Positions 51,335 through 58,605 of a stretch of 64,000 nt of DNA are shown here, one piece after another. The notes below the pieces were generated by a model, which saw only the letters and a list, made by a program, of their open reading frames with translations, searched no databases and had not been told where the DNA came from. Location of the stretch: assembly GCA_018266755.1 (NCBI GenBank), contig JAFDZW010000005.1, positions 1,625,963 to 1,689,962 of the forward strand, written 5' to 3'. The stretch's first letter is position 1, and each line of letters starts with the position of its first letter. Origin of the DNA: Bacteroidota bacterium (GTDB taxonomy: Bacteria; Bacteroidota; Ignavibacteria; Palsa-1295). The position numbers and the translations under genes are program-made.

Positions 51335-51371
51335 CGTCGTCCTGAACCCCACAAGTGGGTACAGGACGACG
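51335..51371 (-). terminator. Terminator after porin-like gene 51436-52572
   Basis: CGTCGTCCTG (51335-51344) pairs with CAGGACGACG (51362-51371), and CCCAC/GTGGG pairs inside, with a small internal loop. It stands 65 bp past the stop codon on the minus strand. Confidence 0.75.
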
Positions 51372-51435
51372 AGCTCCATTCGCGTGATTATTCGTTTCTG
51401 GGAGGACGATCCGCGCGACGATTCCTCGGTCGCTG

Positions 51436-52572
51436 TTAGAACTTATAGAAACACGTCACGCGCGGGACGATATCGGCATCCGATTCGACCTTGCCGCTAA
51501 CGTTCGGCAGCTTGCTCGAATAGCCGGTGTACCAGAGGTTCGGCATGATGTGTACGTTTGTGACCGGCGTCCAGTCAAGACCGGCAACGATGAAGTTCTC
51601 CTTCGTCGTCGACGACTTTACATAAGTCGGCTGGTAGCCGATGCCGGTCTGTTCGTAGTTCTGATCGGGATTGAACATGTCGTAGCGAGCGAAGAAGTTC
51701 AGCTTCTTCTCGATGATGTTGCCCGTCACGTAGAACGAGAGACCGAATTTCTTCTGGTCAAGATTCGCTTTCGCAATCGTATCGACAACCGCATTCCCGA
51801 GCGTCTGGATGAATCCTTCAACGCCGATAGTCAGCGGAGCGGTCGCATAGGCTACGAAGAATTTCATTGTGCTATTGTCCTTCGGCAGCTCGGACTTGCG
51901 CTCAAGGTCGCCATAGACATTGACAATAAGCTTCTTGTCCATGAACTTGGCCCACAAGTCGCCATAGACACGCTTGTAGCGATCGTTCTCCGGCGCAGCG
52001 CCGGTGCCGTTCGCGTACATGATGTCGTATCCATAATTCTTATCGTCGGTAAACGAACCGCGCAGGCCAACACCGACGTCGTTCGATCCGGCGATGCCGT
52101 TCTTATCGAGCAATGTTTTCTCGACCGAGCGGTAACCCCAAACGCCTTCGCTCAGGAGAGCAAAGCTCGGCGTCGCTTGAGCGCCGAAGACCGCCGTCGC
52201 ATTCGAGAAGATATTCTTCCACTGAATGTTCGCTAACTTCACATACACGGTGCGCTTACCGCTTGCATCGTTATTGCCTTCGTATGCAAGCAAAAACTCC
52301 GTCGTGAAATCGGGTGAGATGTCGTAGTTGTACCCGAGATAGACGCGCCGAACCTCGAAATTCGAGTAATCCTTTGGGACGCCGGCCCCGGAATACTGAT
52401 TCGAGCCACGACCGAGCGAATCGGCATGTACCTTATAATAATAATCGGAAAAGAACTGAGCACTGAATTTGCCGGACGGCTTGAATGCGGAATCGGATTG
52501 CGCAAAGCCCGTGCCCCGCACGCCGACCAGCAAAATCACCGCCGCGGCTGCGATGTAGAAGTACTGTTTCAT
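51436..52572 (-). CDS. Porin-like outer-membrane protein with its own Pho box
   Basis: A 378-residue protein. The signal peptide ends GTGFAQ. The mature part alternates amphipathic strands and turns: GKFSAQFFSDYYYKVHADSLGRGSNQYSG, FEVRRVYLGYNYDISPDFTTEFLLAYEG, TVYVKLANIQWKN, VGVGLRGSFTDDKNYGYDIMYANGTG. It ends RVTCFYKF with a C-terminal Phe. This is a 16-strand-type porin, probably for anions, though no named family is obvious. A candidate Pho box upstream with the same geometry as that of the pst operon points to a phosphate-starvation porin. It has its own terminator. Confidence 0.72.
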   Translation of the reverse strand: MKQYFYIAAAAVILLVGVRGTGFAQSDSAFKPSGKFSAQFFSDYYYKVHADSLGRGSNQYSGAGVPKDYSNFEVRRVYLGYNYDISPDFTTEFLLAYEGNNDASGKRTVYVKLANIQWKNIFSNATAVFGAQATPSFALLSEGVWGYRSVEKTLLDKNGIAGSNDVGVGLRGSFTDDKNYGYDIMYANGTGAAPENDRYKRVYGDLWAKFMDKKLIVNVYGDLERKSELPKDNSTMKFFVAYATAPLTIGVEGFIQTLGNAVVDTIAKANLDQKKFGLSFYVTGNIIEKKLNFFARYDMFNPDQNYEQTGIGYQPTYVKSSTTKENFIVAGLDWTPVTNVHIMPNLWYTGYSSKLPNVSGKVESDADIVPRVTCFYKF

Positions 52573-52618
52573 GAGATAGTGAGTAATTTCAGATAGAACG
52601 TGTGTGAATGCACGCCTA

Positions 52619-52676
52619 CAAAAATCACAGTTGGACGTTACGTAGCATTTATGGGAACATTACGTCACTATTAACT
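52619..52676 (-). promoter_or_regulatory. Candidate Pho box plus -7 element before porin-like gene
   Basis: TTACGT (52638), TTATGG (52649), TTACGT (52660) and TTAACT (52671) start exactly 11 bp apart on the plus strand. CAAAAATC at 52619-52626 (GATTTTTG on the coding strand) is 11 nt from the nearest unit and 47-54 nt before the ATG. Confidence 0.65.
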
Positions 52677-52721
52677 TATGGGTACCCAATATATTGGCCT
52701 CCAATCGTAGAGGTCGCAATA

Positions 52722-53045
52722 TTATCTACTTCGGGCCTCGATGGTGCCAACTGCCCGAATCTGAACACGAAAGCCATCGATCGACGTCGGCAATTGCTTG
52801 CGAATCGCGGGCGTATTGCGTTCAACGAAAATAACGACGCATGGCTTCCCATGCAGACGGCCTTCCCCGGTGCCGGTGACGCCGGGTATTTTCATCCATC
52901 GGTCCGTATTGCGCGCAAGCACTTCGGTGATGGTCATCGACTTCTTGGATTGAGTATGAGTTACAGCAGAATCACGGCGCACAGTCGAGTCGCCCCGGGC
53001 ATGACCGAGTTGGAGCGAGAGTAGGAGGAATAGAAATACATTCAT
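52722..53045 (-). CDS. Small exported protein related to N-terminal domain of neighbouring protease
   Basis: The protein has 107 residues from ATG 53045. The signal peptide is MNVFLFLLLSLQLGHARG. After a short linker, residues 53-104 (IPGVTGTGEGRLHGKPCVVIFVERN...LPTSIDGFRVQIRAVGTIEA) match the layout of residues 71-120 in the NAL1-like protease encoded next door (LPSVVGAGVGVNDDGSPAIVVFA...VPQNIEGVRTRTEYVGEVRA). It is thus a free-standing copy of what looks like that protease's propeptide-like domain. A longer frame to 53168 enters repeat DNA and is rejected. It may modulate the protease; that is inference. Confidence 0.62.
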   Translation of the reverse strand: MNVFLFLLLSLQLGHARGDSTVRRDSAVTHTQSKKSMTITEVLARNTDRWMKIPGVTGTGEGRLHGKPCVVIFVERNTPAIRKQLPTSIDGFRVQIRAVGTIEARSR

Positions 53046-53126
53046 GCAAAAAACAACAGAGGGGCATCGAAAACGATGCCCCTCTGTATTCGGTTGGTGG
53101 TTACGATTTAAACGGCGTACAATGCT

Positions 53127-53208
53127 GTCATTCTGAGCGAAGCGAAAATCCCTGTGGCGGATCCTCACTGCGTTTCATTAAGGGATTCTTCGCTTCGCTC
53201 AGAATGAC
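53127..53208. repeat. Palindromic repeat family A, complete copy
   Basis: The left arm is GTCATTCTGAGCGAAGCGAA, and the right arm is GATTCTTCGCTTCGCTCAGA ending ATGAC. The arms are almost perfect inverted copies. The centre reads CTGTGGCGGATCCTCACTGC then GTTTCATTAAG. It is the best-preserved copy in the window and lies between the small exported gene and the protease gene. Confidence 0.92.
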
Positions 53209-53269
53209 GATGATCATACAATCCGAAACTGATCCACGATTTATAGCCCACAAAAACCGTACGCTCCGA

Positions 53270-54298
53270 TTAGAACGGCACGACGCTCACACCGAACGAG
53301 ATGAGCACACTCGTGATCGGATTGCCGAACGTACCGCTCGAACCACCGGCAAACAGCAGTGCCACCGGATCGTTCGACGATGCCTCGACGATCAGCGAGC
53401 CGGAATCGCCTGCAGCGCTGAACGTGCCGGGCGTTACATACACCTGGTTGATGAAGCGAGCCGTTCCATGTGAGTATTGCACATTGATCGTGACGTTCAC
53501 CGCGCTGACCGTCCCACCGGTCAACCCGGTAGTACGCCCGGTCTTTTTCACCGTCATGCCGACAGTTGCATTCCGTGCATTCGTCGTCGGCGTGTACGAA
53601 CTAAGAGCCATCTGGCTTGTCGGGTTGATGCCGGACCCAATATTGGCGATTGCGCAATCAACCACATTGCTTGCATTACGCTTCATCACGATCTTCACGA
53701 AGCTATTGAGCGTGCCGACCTGTCCGGACGGACCGCAATTGAACTCATACCGACCTGGCTGATCGATCTTTTCACCGATCTTCGCGCTATTCTCGCGGGC
53801 GAATACATGGTTGTTGCTCAGCAAGTAGAACGTATTGTTCACGTTGTTCTTGACAACGCAGCCGATCGTCCCGGCAGCGCACTCATTATCGTTGCCAACG
53901 CTCACTCCGCTCCACATCGGAGCACGATACGTGCCGGTGAATTGTAGTGCACGTACTTCGCCGACATACTCCGTTCGGGTGCGCACACCTTCGATGTTCT
54001 GCGGAACGCCACGAACACCGTGATCGCTAGCGAACACGACAATCGCGGGCGAGCCGTCGTCGTTGACACCGACACCGGCGCCGACAACGCTTGGAAGTGC
54101 GAGTAATTCATCTTCGTGACGGGCTTTAATATCCGTCACACGATCGACATCCGCTTGGGGTAATTGGATGTGTGCTGCCATCGGCTGCACAGACGACGGA
54201 TTCTGGCCGTCACCATTCGGCGTATTACATCCGCCGAGCATAGACGCGAGCATCATAACGGCGACGAGCGCCGATGCTCTGAACGAACGTGATTTCAT
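53270..54298 (-). CDS. NAL1-like trypsin-fold serine protease, lipoprotein
   Basis: 342 residues from ATG 54298 (345 from 54307). The signal ends ASMLGGC, a lipobox. Numbered from the longer start, residues 71-120 are a small domain also found alone at 52722-53045. The trypsin-like part carries His167 in LLSNNHVFA, Asp217 in VVDCAIANI and Ser302 in FSAAGDSGS, a full catalytic triad. Further blocks are VKKTGRTTGLTGGTVSAVNVTI and DPVALLFAGGSSGTFGNPI, as in NARROW LEAF 1-type proteases and related bacterial peptidases. It should act on the outer face of a membrane; substrate unknown. Confidence 0.8.
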   Translation of the reverse strand: MKSRSFRASALVAVMMLASMLGGCNTPNGDGQNPSSVQPMAAHIQLPQADVDRVTDIKARHEDELLALPSVVGAGVGVNDDGSPAIVVFASDHGVRGVPQNIEGVRTRTEYVGEVRALQFTGTYRAPMWSGVSVGNDNECAAGTIGCVVKNNVNNTFYLLSNNHVFARENSAKIGEKIDQPGRYEFNCGPSGQVGTLNSFVKIVMKRNASNVVDCAIANIGSGINPTSQMALSSYTPTTNARNATVGMTVKKTGRTTGLTGGTVSAVNVTINVQYSHGTARFINQVYVTPGTFSAAGDSGSLIVEASSNDPVALLFAGGSSGTFGNPITSVLISFGVSVVPF

Positions 54299-54307
54299 TA
54301 GGGTCAT

Positions 54308-54644
54308 TCGTAGTTTCCTCCGAGATCAAATAAGAGAAGTCAGTCGCGAGGAGGTCAGGGGGCTCCTCTGACAGAACATAGTGTCCCAATATAATCACTT
54401 TACGCACGATTTGGAGCCCGCGAGCGACATTTTTCTGGCGGCATGGAACGGCACATCCTTCTATGAATGTGTTATAATATATTCGATTCATGGCAGTTAC
54501 TAGAGACCAGACAAGCGTGTTGGCAGACCCTCAATCCAAGGAAAAAACTCGTGAAATCACCACACCCCGACGGGTGTTTTACCGCCTTACACTGTTTAGA
54601 CAAACGGCGAGCATCACATCGACCGCTATGCCGTGCCCAGAACA
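54308..54644. other. Intergenic gap between divergent protease and E1 genes
   Basis: 337 bp with no credible gene. GTTATAATATATTCG around 54471-54485 contains a TATAAT-like -10. No TAnnTTTG element, family A repeat or terminator was found. Short ORFs reading into the E1 gene in other frames look like shadows. Confidence 0.4.
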
Positions 54645-56663
54645 ATGGCAAAGAAAATCACACTTCAAGAGATCGACTGGACTGCAGTCGCACGGACCGT
54701 ACTGACCTCACGAGCGATCGACACGATCGAAGAGACGGAGCTCGTTCCGCAGGGGTTGGTCACCTATCAATTCTCCGCACGCGGTCACGACATGATCCAG
54801 GCCATCCTGAGCGAGCAGATCACACACCCGCACGATGGCGCAACCGTGTACTACCGCTCACGTCCGTTCGTGCTTGGACAAGGGCTCACGCCGGAAGAAT
54901 CGATGGCCGCATCGATGGCGCGCAGCGGCGGAGTGCATGGCGGGCGCGATATCGGGGTCGTACACTTCCTTCGTCCGCGCGGACGCGGAACAGTGCTTCC
55001 GGCATCGGGCGACGTCGGCGCGCAATACTCGCCGGCGATCGGCTGGGCACAGTCGATCCTTTACCACGCAACTGTTCTCGGCGACGAATCGTACAAAGGC
55101 GCGATCGCCGTTGCGCTTGGCGGCGACGGCTCCGTTGCGGCAAACGGGTTCTGGGCAGCGCTCAATGCGGCGACGACGCAGAAACTTCCGCTGCTATTCT
55201 TCATCGAGAATAATGGATATGGCATCTCGGTGACCGGCGACTATCAAACGCCAGGCGCGAACATTGCGAAAAATCTCGCTTCGTTCGGCAATCTGAAGAT
55301 CTTCGACGGCGACGGTACCGATCCGCAGCAGGCGAGCAAGTTGATCACCGATGCCGTTTCGTATGTTCGTTCATGGAGCGGTCCGGCACTGATTCATCTA
55401 ACCATTCCCCGACTCGAGGGTCATTCGTTCGTCGATACACAGAGCTACAAATCGAAGGAGTTACTCGAACAAGAGCGTGCGAACGATCCGCTGGAAAAAC
55501 TCAAGAAGTTCGTGCAGGGGCGGATCATGAGCCAGAAGCAGTGGGAAACGCTTGAGGCAGAAGTGACATCCGAAGTCGCTGCCGCGCGCGACCGCGCAAA
55601 GGCATCGCCAGTGCCCGACACGTCCACGGTGATGCAGCATGTATTCAGCATGTCGCAGCCCCAGATCAATCCGACAAAGGACGAAGGCGTACGCATGAAT
55701 TTGCAGGATGCCGTGCGCAAGACGCTCGAAGTCGAACTTGCACGGAATCCGAAGCTATTGATCTTCGGTGAAGATGTCGGCGCAAAAGGCGGCGTCCATG
55801 GCGCGACGGTCGATCTGCAGCACAAATTCGGGAAAGATCGTGTCTTCGACACGTCGCTTTCGGAAGAAGGCATTATCGGTCGCTCGGTTGGTATGGCCTT
55901 TAGCGGTCTCAAGCCGGTACCTGAGATTCAATTCCGCAAGTATGCCGATCCGGCAACCGAACAGATCAACGATGCCGGCACCGTTCGCTGGCGCACGCGT
56001 TCCGAGTTCGTTGCAGATATGGTCGTGCGCATTCCGGCAGGATATGCAAAGAAGACCGGCGATCCGTGGCATTCCGTTAGCGGCGAGGCGGCATTTGCAC
56101 ACCAGATCGGTTGGCGCATTGCGTTCCCGTCGAATGCCGAAGACGCCGTCGGTCTTCTGCGAACCGCACTGCGTTCGAGCGATCCGACGTTCTTCTTCGA
56201 GCACCGAGCGCTGCTCGACACACCGCAAGGTCGCGCGAATTATCCCGGCGATGAATTCATGGTACCGTTTGGCAAAGCCCGAATTGTCCGCGAAGGCACC
56301 GACGTTACGATCGTCGCATGGGGAGCAATGGTCTCCCGAGCGGAAGAAGCGGCAACGGCTTCGGGCGCATCGGTGGAAGTGATCGATCTTCGCACCGTCA
56401 TGCCGTGGGACAAAGCGGCCGTGCTTGCATCGGTTCATAAGACGAGCAAAGTGATCGTACTCTGCGAAGACAACTGGACGGCGAACATGGCCGCAGAGAT
56501 CGCAGCAACGATCACTCAGGAGGCGTTCGAAGCGCTCGATGCTCCGGTAGAACGTCTTTCAACGCCGGACGTACCGATCCCCTACAATGTCGGATTGATG
56601 GATGTAGTACTGCCAAGCGTAGAGAAGATCACCGAGACAATAGCGAAGCTCGTTCGGTATTAG
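54645..56663 (+). CDS. 2-oxo acid dehydrogenase E1, alpha and beta fused
   Basis: A 672-residue thiamine-diphosphate enzyme with both E1 subunits on one chain. The alpha half (to about 330) has HDMIQAILSEQ, YYRSRPFVLGQGLTPEES and the ThDP motif GGDGSVAANGFWAALNAATTQKLPLLFFIENNGYGIS. The beta half starts VRMNLQDAVRKTLEVELARNPKLLIFGEDVGAKGGVHGAT and includes TSLSEEGIIGRSVGMAFSGLKPVPEIQF, FFFEHRALLD and the transketolase C-terminal domain. It decarboxylates a 2-oxo acid, probably branched-chain 2-oxo acids or pyruvate, and feeds E2. No E2 or E3 gene is near. ATG 54645 (MAKKITLQE) is preferred to 54633. It ends 4 nt inside the convergent porQ-like gene. Confidence 0.92.
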   Translation: MAKKITLQEIDWTAVARTVLTSRAIDTIEETELVPQGLVTYQFSARGHDMIQAILSEQITHPHDGATVYYRSRPFVLGQGLTPEESMAASMARSGGVHGGRDIGVVHFLRPRGRGTVLPASGDVGAQYSPAIGWAQSILYHATVLGDESYKGAIAVALGGDGSVAANGFWAALNAATTQKLPLLFFIENNGYGISVTGDYQTPGANIAKNLASFGNLKIFDGDGTDPQQASKLITDAVSYVRSWSGPALIHLTIPRLEGHSFVDTQSYKSKELLEQERANDPLEKLKKFVQGRIMSQKQWETLEAEVTSEVAAARDRAKASPVPDTSTVMQHVFSMSQPQINPTKDEGVRMNLQDAVRKTLEVELARNPKLLIFGEDVGAKGGVHGATVDLQHKFGKDRVFDTSLSEEGIIGRSVGMAFSGLKPVPEIQFRKYADPATEQINDAGTVRWRTRSEFVADMVVRIPAGYAKKTGDPWHSVSGEAAFAHQIGWRIAFPSNAEDAVGLLRTALRSSDPTFFFEHRALLDTPQGRANYPGDEFMVPFGKARIVREGTDVTIVAWGAMVSRAEEAATASGASVEVIDLRTVMPWDKAAVLASVHKTSKVIVLCEDNWTANMAAEIAATITQEAFEALDAPVERLSTPDVPIPYNVGLMDVVLPSVEKITETIAKLVRY

Positions 56664-57709
56664 AACAGGTACGCCGCACCAAAGCGGTGTACGTCCGAGA
56701 TCGCCGGGCCCATGGCGCTCAGGGAGTAGTCGATATGGAGCTTCTGGAATACCATTCCGAAGCCGAAGGAGAAGCCGCCCATCCCGAGGCCGGAGGGCGT
56801 TTCGAGATCGCGACGTTTCTGGTTTTCATACCCGAAACGCAGACGGACGACTTTGCTGACGGTGAACTCACCGCCGATCGAAAAATCATTCAACGCGTAC
56901 CAGAAATTGCGGCCCTCTCGGTCGCGCGTCAGGTTGCGAAACGCAAGATGAACGGTCAGCGGCAACCGCTCCAGCTTCTTCGATACGCCGACTTCGAGAT
57001 TGAACGGAAGGTTCTCCATCACTCCGTTATAGCTCGAGAGCTGCTTGCCGATATTGAGAGCAGATGCACCGATCGTCAGCAGTAACGGCTTGCTTTCGTA
57101 AAACACACCGAGATCCGCAGCAAGCCCCGATGCACTATACGAACCCGACACGAGCGTCGACGAAATGTATTTCACCGTCACGCCATAGCGGACCGGCTGC
57201 TCGGGGATAATCGAAGAATATGCCGCCGAGAGCACGACATCGGACGCCGAGAACGTACTCGTTGCCTGCCCGAGTGCATCAGCGCCTTGGAAGGTGCCAT
57301 AATCCATATACACTGCCCCGAAGCCGATCCACGCATCCGACCCCAAAAATTCCGGTGCCGGCTGACTATAGACGAGGTATCCCTTCGACATCCCTTGGTC
57401 TGCCCCGACAGGCAGTGTTGTATAACCGACGGAGATCAACGACCCGGGAGCCGAAGAATCTCGTTTCGTCTGGGTCGAAAGCGCAGCAGGATTCGTGAAT
57501 AATGTCGTCGGGTCGTCCTTCATCGCCACAAAGGTATTCCCCAGTGCCGCAGCCCGTGGGCTGACCGCCGTGGTGAGGATATCGAATACCTTGGCACGAC
57601 CGGAATTCTCATCCCCGCCGATCGTCGACGCAGTTTGAGCAAATGCAACACTTCCAAGCGTCGTCACCAGGACGAGAACGCTTGCGGCAGAGTGGACGAT
57701 ATGACGCAT
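56660..57709 (-). CDS. porQ: Type IX secretion system protein PorQ
   Basis: A 349-residue outer-membrane beta-barrel of the PorV/PorQ (FadL-like) group. The signal peptide ends GSVAFAQ. PorQ signatures are SPRAAALGNTFVAMKDDPTTLFTNPAALS near the N-terminus, VYMDYGTFQGAD, FSASDVVLSAAYSSI, YGVTVKYISSTLVSGSYSASGLAADLGVFYES, LTIGASALNIGKQLSSY, and PFNLEVGVSKKLERLPLTVHLAFRNL. The protein ends HRFGAAYLF. In T9SS organisms PorQ works with PorU, PorV and PorZ at the cell surface to process and attach cargo. ATG 57709 is used; a longer frame to 57757 spoils the signal peptide. No other por genes lie next to it. Confidence 0.85.
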   Translation of the reverse strand: MRHIVHSAASVLVLVTTLGSVAFAQTASTIGGDENSGRAKVFDILTTAVSPRAAALGNTFVAMKDDPTTLFTNPAALSTQTKRDSSAPGSLISVGYTTLPVGADQGMSKGYLVYSQPAPEFLGSDAWIGFGAVYMDYGTFQGADALGQATSTFSASDVVLSAAYSSIIPEQPVRYGVTVKYISSTLVSGSYSASGLAADLGVFYESKPLLLTIGASALNIGKQLSSYNGVMENLPFNLEVGVSKKLERLPLTVHLAFRNLTRDREGRNFWYALNDFSIGGEFTVSKVVRLRFGYENQKRRDLETPSGLGMGGFSFGFGMVFQKLHIDYSLSAMGPAISDVHRFGAAYLF

Positions 57710-57861
57710 TTTCAGCAAGTTGTACTTACTACACCCGAACCTCCATGTGAGTTTCACTACTGGTGGGGTAATAATCCGGTTACTCGAGCCGCAAACCGGT
57801 ATGAATCTTCAGTCCACAGTAGCCGTGGACGTAGTGAATCGTCTCAACTAACCGTTTAGCT

Positions 57862-57944
57862 GTCATTCTGAGCAATGCGAAGAATCCCTCGATGAAACCC
57901 AGTGAGGTACCGCCACAGAGATTCTTCGCATTGCTCAGAATGAC
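57862..57944. repeat. Palindromic repeat family A, inverted copy
   Basis: The left arm is GTCATTCTGAGCAATGCGAA, and the right arm is GATTCTTCGCATTGCTCAGA ending ATGAC. The centre (CTCGATGAAACCCAGTGAGG then TACCGCCACAG) is the reverse complement of the centre in copies 1348 and 53127, so this copy points the other way. It takes up a quarter of the 336-bp gap 57710-58045. Confidence 0.9.
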
Positions 57945-58008
57945 ACCCGCGTAAACCGTTCAAACGGAACCACTCCCCGCCACCGCGAGTCCGCACGAAA
58001 AACGCGGA

Positions 58009-58027
58009 AAGTTTGTATTACAAACTT
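58009..58027. promoter_or_regulatory. Perfect palindrome, candidate operator of tlpA-like gene
   Basis: AAGTTTGTA (58009-58017), T, TACAAACTT (58019-58027): 9-bp arms with a 1-nt centre. It ends 1 nt before the GGAAGGAG ribosome-binding site and 18 nt before the ATG at 58046. A repressor bound here would block transcription or translation start; as RNA it would form a weak hairpin. Confidence 0.5.
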
Positions 58028-58045
58028 GGAAGGAGTCGTACTATT

Positions 58046-58579
58046 ATGAAGAGTAAGCGCTCAGTGGTCGTCGTAGCTTTTTTCCTCGTTGCAGCGATGG
58101 GGATTTTCCTGTTTGCACGCCCCAAAGCAGAGGACATGAAAACCACCGTTATCGAAGAACAACAACCGGCCAATGACTTCTCATTGCAGGACCTTAACGG
58201 TAAGACCGTTAAACTCTCGGACTTCCGAGGAAAGACCGTCGTGTTGAATTTCTGGGCAACATGGTGCGGCCCGTGCCGGAAAGAGATTCCGGATTTCATC
58301 GATCTCCAAAATCAATACGGGAAGGACGGCCTGCAATTTATCGGCATTGCCATCGATCAGGAAGGAGCCTCGGTCATCAAGCCGTTTGCCGAGAATGCGA
58401 AAATGAACTACCCGGTGCTTGTCGGCAACGACGAAGTATTCGCAAAGTTCGGCGGCAGTAATGCGATTCCCGTGACGCTCTTGATCGACAAGAAAGGCAC
58501 CATCCGCAATACCTACGTCGGGGCCAAGCCGAAGCAAGCGGTCGAAGACATGGTATTGGCGCTGATGCGCGAGAAATAA
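58046..58579 (+). CDS. TlpA/ResA-family thiol-disulfide oxidoreductase
   Basis: A 177-residue membrane-anchored thioredoxin-fold protein. One N-terminal helix (SVVVVAFFLVAAMGIFLFA) anchors it, with the catalytic domain outside the cytoplasm: NDFSLQDLNGKTVKLSDFRGKTVVLNFWATWCGPCRKEIPDFIDLQNQYG, with active-site WCGPC at residues 73-77, and the cis-Pro loop SNAIPVTLLIDKKGTIRNTYVG. ResA/TlpA proteins reduce disulfides for cytochrome c maturation or other envelope thiols. ATG 58046 is preceded by a good GGAAGGAG site. A perfect palindrome overlaps the leader. Confidence 0.93.
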   Translation: MKSKRSVVVVAFFLVAAMGIFLFARPKAEDMKTTVIEEQQPANDFSLQDLNGKTVKLSDFRGKTVVLNFWATWCGPCRKEIPDFIDLQNQYGKDGLQFIGIAIDQEGASVIKPFAENAKMNYPVLVGNDEVFAKFGGSNAIPVTLLIDKKGTIRNTYVGAKPKQAVEDMVLALMREK

Positions 58580-58605
58580 TCGAGCGCACTCGCAATCCGA
58601 TTAGC

